From assembly GCA_022447495.1 (NCBI GenBank), contig JAKVBH010000014.1:62001-126000 (forward strand): a DNA stretch of 64,000 bases, given 5' to 3'. Shown piece after piece: positions 60,030-64,000 of the stretch. Below the pieces are notes generated by a model. That model saw only the letters and a program-made list of their open reading frames with translations. It did no database searches and had not been told where the DNA came from. The position numbers and the translations under genes were made by a program. The DNA is from Marinovum sp. Its GTDB lineage: Bacteria > Pseudomonadota > Alphaproteobacteria > Rhodobacterales > Rhodobacteraceae. Each line of letters begins with the position of its first letter. The stretch's first letter is position 1.

Positions 60030-60245
60030 GTGCCCGATCTGGTCTGCACAACTTCGCGTATATTTACCCCCAAGGTCAACGGACTTTTTTTCAAAAAAGT
60101 GACCAATTTTTGGTTGACCTGACGCGGTCTCGCGACGGCGACTGATTCAGCCCCAAAAGCGCTCACATGTGCCCTGTGGCGTTGATCCGTCAATTCTTCA
60201 AAAACTATGCACACTTAGCCCCAGCCCATGAGCCTCTGCGTGAAG

Positions 60246-60254
60246 TTATCCACA
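60246..60254. promoter_or_regulatory. Perfect DnaA box (TTATCCACA)
   Basis: Exact match TTATCCACA in nrdJ upstream region. Confidence 0.55.
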
Positions 60255-60260
60255 GCTTTG

Positions 60261-60276
60261 GATCTATATGTTGTGC
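60261..60276. promoter_or_regulatory. Second NrdR-box-like site
   Basis: gatctatatgttgtgc matches core CwAtATaTwGtgt except one position. Confidence 0.45.
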
Positions 60277-60349
60277 AAAACGAACATGTGAGACGCAAAA
60301 AACACAATCTCTGGCATTGATCTATTTTTTAGTCACTCTGTTTGGAAGA

Positions 60350-60426
60350 TGGTCGGGACGGCAAGATTCGAACTTGCGACCTACGGTACCCAAAACCGTC
60401 GCGCTACCAGGCTGCGCTACGCCCCG
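60350..60426 (-). tRNA. tRNA-Pro (TGG anticodon), CCA encoded
   Basis: Minus strand CGGGGCGTAGCGCAGCCTGGTAGCGC GACGGTTTTGGGTACCGTAGGTCGCAAGTTCGAATCTTGCCGTCCCGACCA; acceptor stem and T-arm pair. Confidence 0.96.
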
Positions 60427-60593
60427 ACACGCGCGGTTTAGCGGCACCTTTGCGCCTTGAAAAGCCCAAAACTTGAGCTCGCGGTGAAAAACCTGCGCGG
60501 GCAGCGAACGCCACGGATATGCTAGGCCGCTCGCGCCCGGATATCCCTACATGTAGTGGGTGAAACAACTTCATGCCCGATGGCTACGCGGAA

Positions 60594-61085
60594 TTACTCC
60601 ATAGGACATGGCAGCGCGGCACGTGTTTGGTCGAACATCGCGTGTTGCACCAAAGCCCCTTCAGTGATGCCGATCTCGGCCGCGCGCCCACCGTTGAGTT
60701 CCAGCACCGCTCGTGTGGGCCCTGCTCCAGGAATCCCGGTCTCATCGCCTGGCACCGCATTAGCATGCACCTTGCGCACCACACCACGCGCATCGATGAA
60801 AATCATGTCGAGCGGGATCAGCGTATTGCGCATCCAAAACGACACGCGCCGCGGTGGATCAAAAAAGAAGAGCATGCCCGAATCCGTGCCCAGCTCCCTT
60901 CGGAACATCAAGCCACGGTTCTTTTCGGCAGGTGTCAGCGCGAGTTCGACGGCAAAGGTTTTGGCGCCGAACGGGCCACGCAAAGTCACCTCGGTATCGA
61001 CACACGCGGCAATGGCCTGTGATGCGGTCAGGACGGCGGCAAAAGCCGCCGCACACATCAGGTGAATTTTGTCGCGAGTTCCCAT
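60594..61085 (-). CDS. DUF192 family secreted protein
   Basis: Signal peptide; ELALTPAEKNRGLMFRRELGTDSGMLFFFDPPRRVSFWMRNTLIPLDMIFID. Confidence 0.9.
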   Translation of the reverse strand: MGTRDKIHLMCAAAFAAVLTASQAIAACVDTEVTLRGPFGAKTFAVELALTPAEKNRGLMFRRELGTDSGMLFFFDPPRRVSFWMRNTLIPLDMIFIDARGVVRKVHANAVPGDETGIPGAGPTRAVLELNGGRAAEIGITEGALVQHAMFDQTRAALPCPME

Positions 61086-61567
61086 GCGCACACCTCGGCC
61101 GCCATGCGACCGCGCTTACCATCGATCACGCGCAGCGCCAAGGCTTCGCCAGGTTGCAAGTCAGACAAACCAGACCGCCGCAACACCTCGACATGCAAGA
61201 ACACGTCTTCGGCCTTTCCGAACACATTGGCAAAGCCAAAGCCCTTGGATTTGTCGAACCACTTTACCCGCGCCGGTTCCAGTGGAGCGTCAGCCATGAT
61301 GGCCGGGTCCACATCATCGAAATCGGCCAAAGCTGGCGCGTCGGTGTCATCGGGAGGTGTAATAGCCAACACTTCCACAGCTTGAATTCCACGTGGAGTT
61401 TCCTGCGCCACAATATGTACGCGGGCCCCGTCGGCTACGGAATTTTGTCCGTAATTGCGCAGTACGTTGGAGTGTAAAAGTATGTCTGGCCCGCCCTCTT
61501 CGGCAAGCACAAATCCGAACCCTTTGGCCGGATCAAACCATTTCACACGCCCTTGCACTTCACGCAT
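61058..61567 (-). CDS. Double cold-shock-domain protein
   Basis: Two CSDs: GRVKWFDPAKGFGFVLAEEGGPDILLHSNVL and ARVKWFDKSKGFGFANVFGKAEDVFLHVEVL. Confidence 0.92.
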   Translation of the reverse strand: MREVQGRVKWFDPAKGFGFVLAEEGGPDILLHSNVLRNYGQNSVADGARVHIVAQETPRGIQAVEVLAITPPDDTDAPALADFDDVDPAIMADAPLEPARVKWFDKSKGFGFANVFGKAEDVFLHVEVLRRSGLSDLQPGEALALRVIDGKRGRMAAEVCAWELATKFT

Positions 61568-61695
61568 CTCAATCTCATCGCGTTGCAAAGTTCGTCTCTG
61601 TCCTAATCCCCGAACCGTTTTCGTCTCAGTTTGAGTGTAATTGCAAGCGAAAAACGCAATAATTTTGAGAGTTTGCCATTCATGTGACGTGAAAT

Positions 61696-62301
61696 TCACG
61701 GGTTTAGGCGCTGAATCTCCCAATCATCGGCGAGTGTTGCCCGTCGCCATTGAAAACGATCATGCAGCCGATAGGCCCCATCGGCCCAGAACTCAAACTC
61801 AACTGGTCGAATCCGCCATCCGCCCCAATGTGGCGGCCTTGGTGGTTTTGTGCCGCGTGTTGCGGTAACTTTGGCAACCTCTGCCATCAAGGCAGCGCGG
61901 CTCGACAATGGCGAGGATTGATCCGAAGCCCAAGCGCCAAGGCGGGAATCGAGGGCGCGCGACGTGTAATAGGCGTCCGCTTTCTCTCCATCCTCCTTTT
62001 CGACCAAACCCCGCACCCGCACCTGACGACCGAGCGATTTCCAATGCAACACAAAGGCCGCCTTCCCTGTGGACGCAATCTCTTGAGACTTGGCGCTGGT
62101 GTAGTTGGTGTAGAAAACAAAGGCATCGTCTTCGATCTCTTTGAGCAAAACCATGCGCACGTTGGGCAGGCCCGTCGCATCCACAGTGGACAGAGCAATG
62201 GCATTGGGATCGTTTATCTCGGTCTCATTGGCCTCTGCCAACCACGCGCGCGTGATCGCAAAGGGGTCGTCGCCGGCAAAAATACCGTCTCGCTTTGCCA
62301 T
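61696..62301 (-). CDS. pdxH: Pyridoxamine 5'-phosphate oxidase
   Basis: [46 protein letters not shown]-terminal [10 protein letters not shown]...WEIQRLNP. Confidence 0.95.
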   Translation of the reverse strand: MAKRDGIFAGDDPFAITRAWLAEANETEINDPNAIALSTVDATGLPNVRMVLLKEIEDDAFVFYTNYTSAKSQEIASTGKAAFVLHWKSLGRQVRVRGLVEKEDGEKADAYYTSRALDSRLGAWASDQSSPLSSRAALMAEVAKVTATRGTKPPRPPHWGGWRIRPVEFEFWADGAYRLHDRFQWRRATLADDWEIQRLNP

Positions 62302-62410
62302 ATCAGCCTCCTACGGGTGATGTTTGTGCCTTGCGGCGATTGGAGCCTTGCGGCGTCGGAGCCTTTGTCTTACCCCAACGCGCAGAAGACAAGTGGTCGG
62401 AGAGAAAGTC

Positions 62411-63217
62411 ATGTCAAACGCGCTCATGCAAGGCAAACGCGGTCTCATTATGGGTTTGGCCAACGACAAATCCATCGCTTGGGGCATTGCTAAGGCATGC
62501 GCCGATGCGGGTGCAGAGTTGGCCTTTTCCTATCAGGGCGATGCTCTTTTGAAACGTGTGGGACCCTTGGCGGGGCGTTTGGGCTCGGACGTGGTCCTGC
62601 CCTGTGATGTGAGCGATGCAGACAGCATTGACGCCCTGTTCGCTGACCTCAAAGACCGGTGGGGCCAATTGGACTTCATCGTACATGCCATTGGCTTCTC
62701 AGACAAAAACGAACTGCGCGGTCGCTATGTCGACACCACACGCGACAACTTCATGATGACCATGGACATCTCGGTCTACTCCTTCACCGCCGTGATGCAG
62801 CGCGCCGAAAAATTGATGAAAAACGGCGGCTCAGCTCTCACTCTCACCTACTACGGCGCTGAACAGGTGATGCCGCATTATAATGTGATGGGCCTGGCCA
62901 AAGCCGCACTGGAAGCATCGGTCAAATACCTCGCCGAAGATTTGGGCAAAGACGGCATCCGCGTGAACGCAATCTCTGCTGGGCCCATTAAAACGCTAGC
63001 TGCCTCCGGCATTGGCGATTTCCGCTACATTATGAAGTGGAACGAGTACAACTCACCACTGCGCCGCAACGTCACGATCGAAGATGTCGGCAACTCGGCG
63101 CTTTATCTGCTCAGCGATCTCAGTGCGGGTGTGACCGCTGAGAACTTGCACGTAGACTCGGGCTATCACGTGGTTGGCATGAAAGCGGTCGACGCGCCCG
63201 ATATCTCCAAGGGCTGA
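62411..63217 (+). CDS. fabI: Enoyl-[acyl-carrier-protein] reductase (NADH)
   Basis: LMQGKRGLIMGLANDKSIAWGIAKACADAGAELAFSYQG; YNVMGLAKAALEASVKYLAEDLG. Confidence 0.94.
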   Translation: MSNALMQGKRGLIMGLANDKSIAWGIAKACADAGAELAFSYQGDALLKRVGPLAGRLGSDVVLPCDVSDADSIDALFADLKDRWGQLDFIVHAIGFSDKNELRGRYVDTTRDNFMMTMDISVYSFTAVMQRAEKLMKNGGSALTLTYYGAEQVMPHYNVMGLAKAALEASVKYLAEDLGKDGIRVNAISAGPIKTLAASGIGDFRYIMKWNEYNSPLRRNVTIEDVGNSALYLLSDLSAGVTAENLHVDSGYHVVGMKAVDAPDISKG

Positions 63218-63260
63218 CCCCAGACCGACACCAAACCTCTCAAGGGGGACAAGGACCGGC

Positions 63261-63863
63261 ATGGAGCTTTCGCATATCATCGCGTTCAATGTGACCCTTC
63301 TGGCGGCGATCCTGTCACCAGGGCCCGCCATGCTCTATGTCATACGCCAAACCCTTGCCCAAGGCCGCCGCGCCGGACTTTACACAGTGTGGGGCCTCGG
63401 CACGATGGCCGCGGTCTGGACCGCGCTGGCACTTTTGGGCCTTGATGCTGTCTTCGCCGTCTTTCCCTGGGCCTACGTGCTGATCAAAAGCGCCGGAGCG
63501 CTCTACCTGCTCTGTATTGCCTATCAAACATGGGTCCACGCCCGTGCGCCACTTGGCGAGGCGCCAAAGCCCGCCGCGCAAGCTTTCCTGGGTGGCGTTT
63601 TGGTTAATATGGCGAACCCCAAATCGGTGCTCTTCGCCGCCGCCGTGCTCATTGTGATCTTCCCGCCTGAAATGAGCCTCAGCGCCAAAGCTTTAATCGT
63701 CGCCAATCACCTTGTCGTGGAATGGATCGTGGGCTCGGTCTTGGTACTGCTCCTCTCTACCCAAGCCATCTCCAGCCGCTACCTGCGCGGCAAGCACATC
63801 TTTGACCGCCTCGCCGCCGTCGTTTTGGGCGGCCTGGGGGTTCGCCTCTTGCTCAGCCGTTGA
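63261..63863 (+). CDS. LysE/RhtB family translocator
   Basis: LAAILSPGPAMLYVIRQTLAQGRRAGLYTVWGLG; membrane protein. Confidence 0.9.
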   Translation: MELSHIIAFNVTLLAAILSPGPAMLYVIRQTLAQGRRAGLYTVWGLGTMAAVWTALALLGLDAVFAVFPWAYVLIKSAGALYLLCIAYQTWVHARAPLGEAPKPAAQAFLGGVLVNMANPKSVLFAAAVLIVIFPPEMSLSAKALIVANHLVVEWIVGSVLVLLLSTQAISSRYLRGKHIFDRLAAVVLGGLGVRLLLSR

Positions 63864-64000
63864 GACCAGGCGCCTCACCTTGTTCTGGCAACAGATACTT
63901 CGAAACACCGTCTAGTGGGCGCTCGTGGTTCAAGCCTAATGGACGGCGGGCTGGCCCCAATGATCCATCGTGTCCATGTTCACAAACGTTACAGAGACTT

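Noticed and set aside
42201-63946. Near-identical strings tggttcaagccCaatggacgAcg (42203-) and tggttcaagccTaatggacgGcg (63926-)
   Set aside because: Only two imperfect copies of about 23 bp were seen; too short to call a repeat family without a genome-wide search.

Overview
The window looks like an alphaproteobacterial (Rhodobacteraceae/Roseobacter-type) chromosome segment, densely coding and without convincing mobile elements, CRISPR arrays or rRNA. Its core (about 11.9-33.4 kb) is an aerobic (late cobalt insertion) cobalamin locus. A minus-strand series headed by a cobalamin riboswitch runs DUF1636-cobW-cobN-cobG-cobH-cobI-cobJ-[cobK on the + strand]-cobL-cobE-cobM-cobB-cobA-cobF. A divergent + series runs cobO-cupin-membrane protein-metallophosphoesterase-cobQ. 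It is followed by cobC and cbiB (minus) and cobP, a CbiX-like chelatase and a PhyH-like oxygenase (plus). Elsewhere there are tandem RTX-repeat proteins, dusA, a Cu+ P-type ATPase, a branched-chain amino acid (liv) ABC operon with an embedded small secreted protein, a peptide-type ABC transporter, a DMGDH/GcvT-type oxidoreductase, a B12-dependent ribonucleotide reductase (nrdJ), tRNA-Pro(TGG), pdxH and fabI. The most interesting observations are: (i) cobK is embedded antisense inside the riboswitch-led cob series, with its start codon sharing CATG with cobL and its 3' end overlapping cobJ, which suggests a noncontiguous operon; (ii) uncharacterised genes are translationally coupled to cob genes, including a metallophosphoesterase that could be a missing late-pathway phosphatase; (iii) NrdR-like boxes, a perfect DnaA box and nested inverted repeats lie upstream of nrdJ; (iv) a small Cys-containing secreted protein is coupled to livH. 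All functional calls come from reading the translations by eye; no database search was run.
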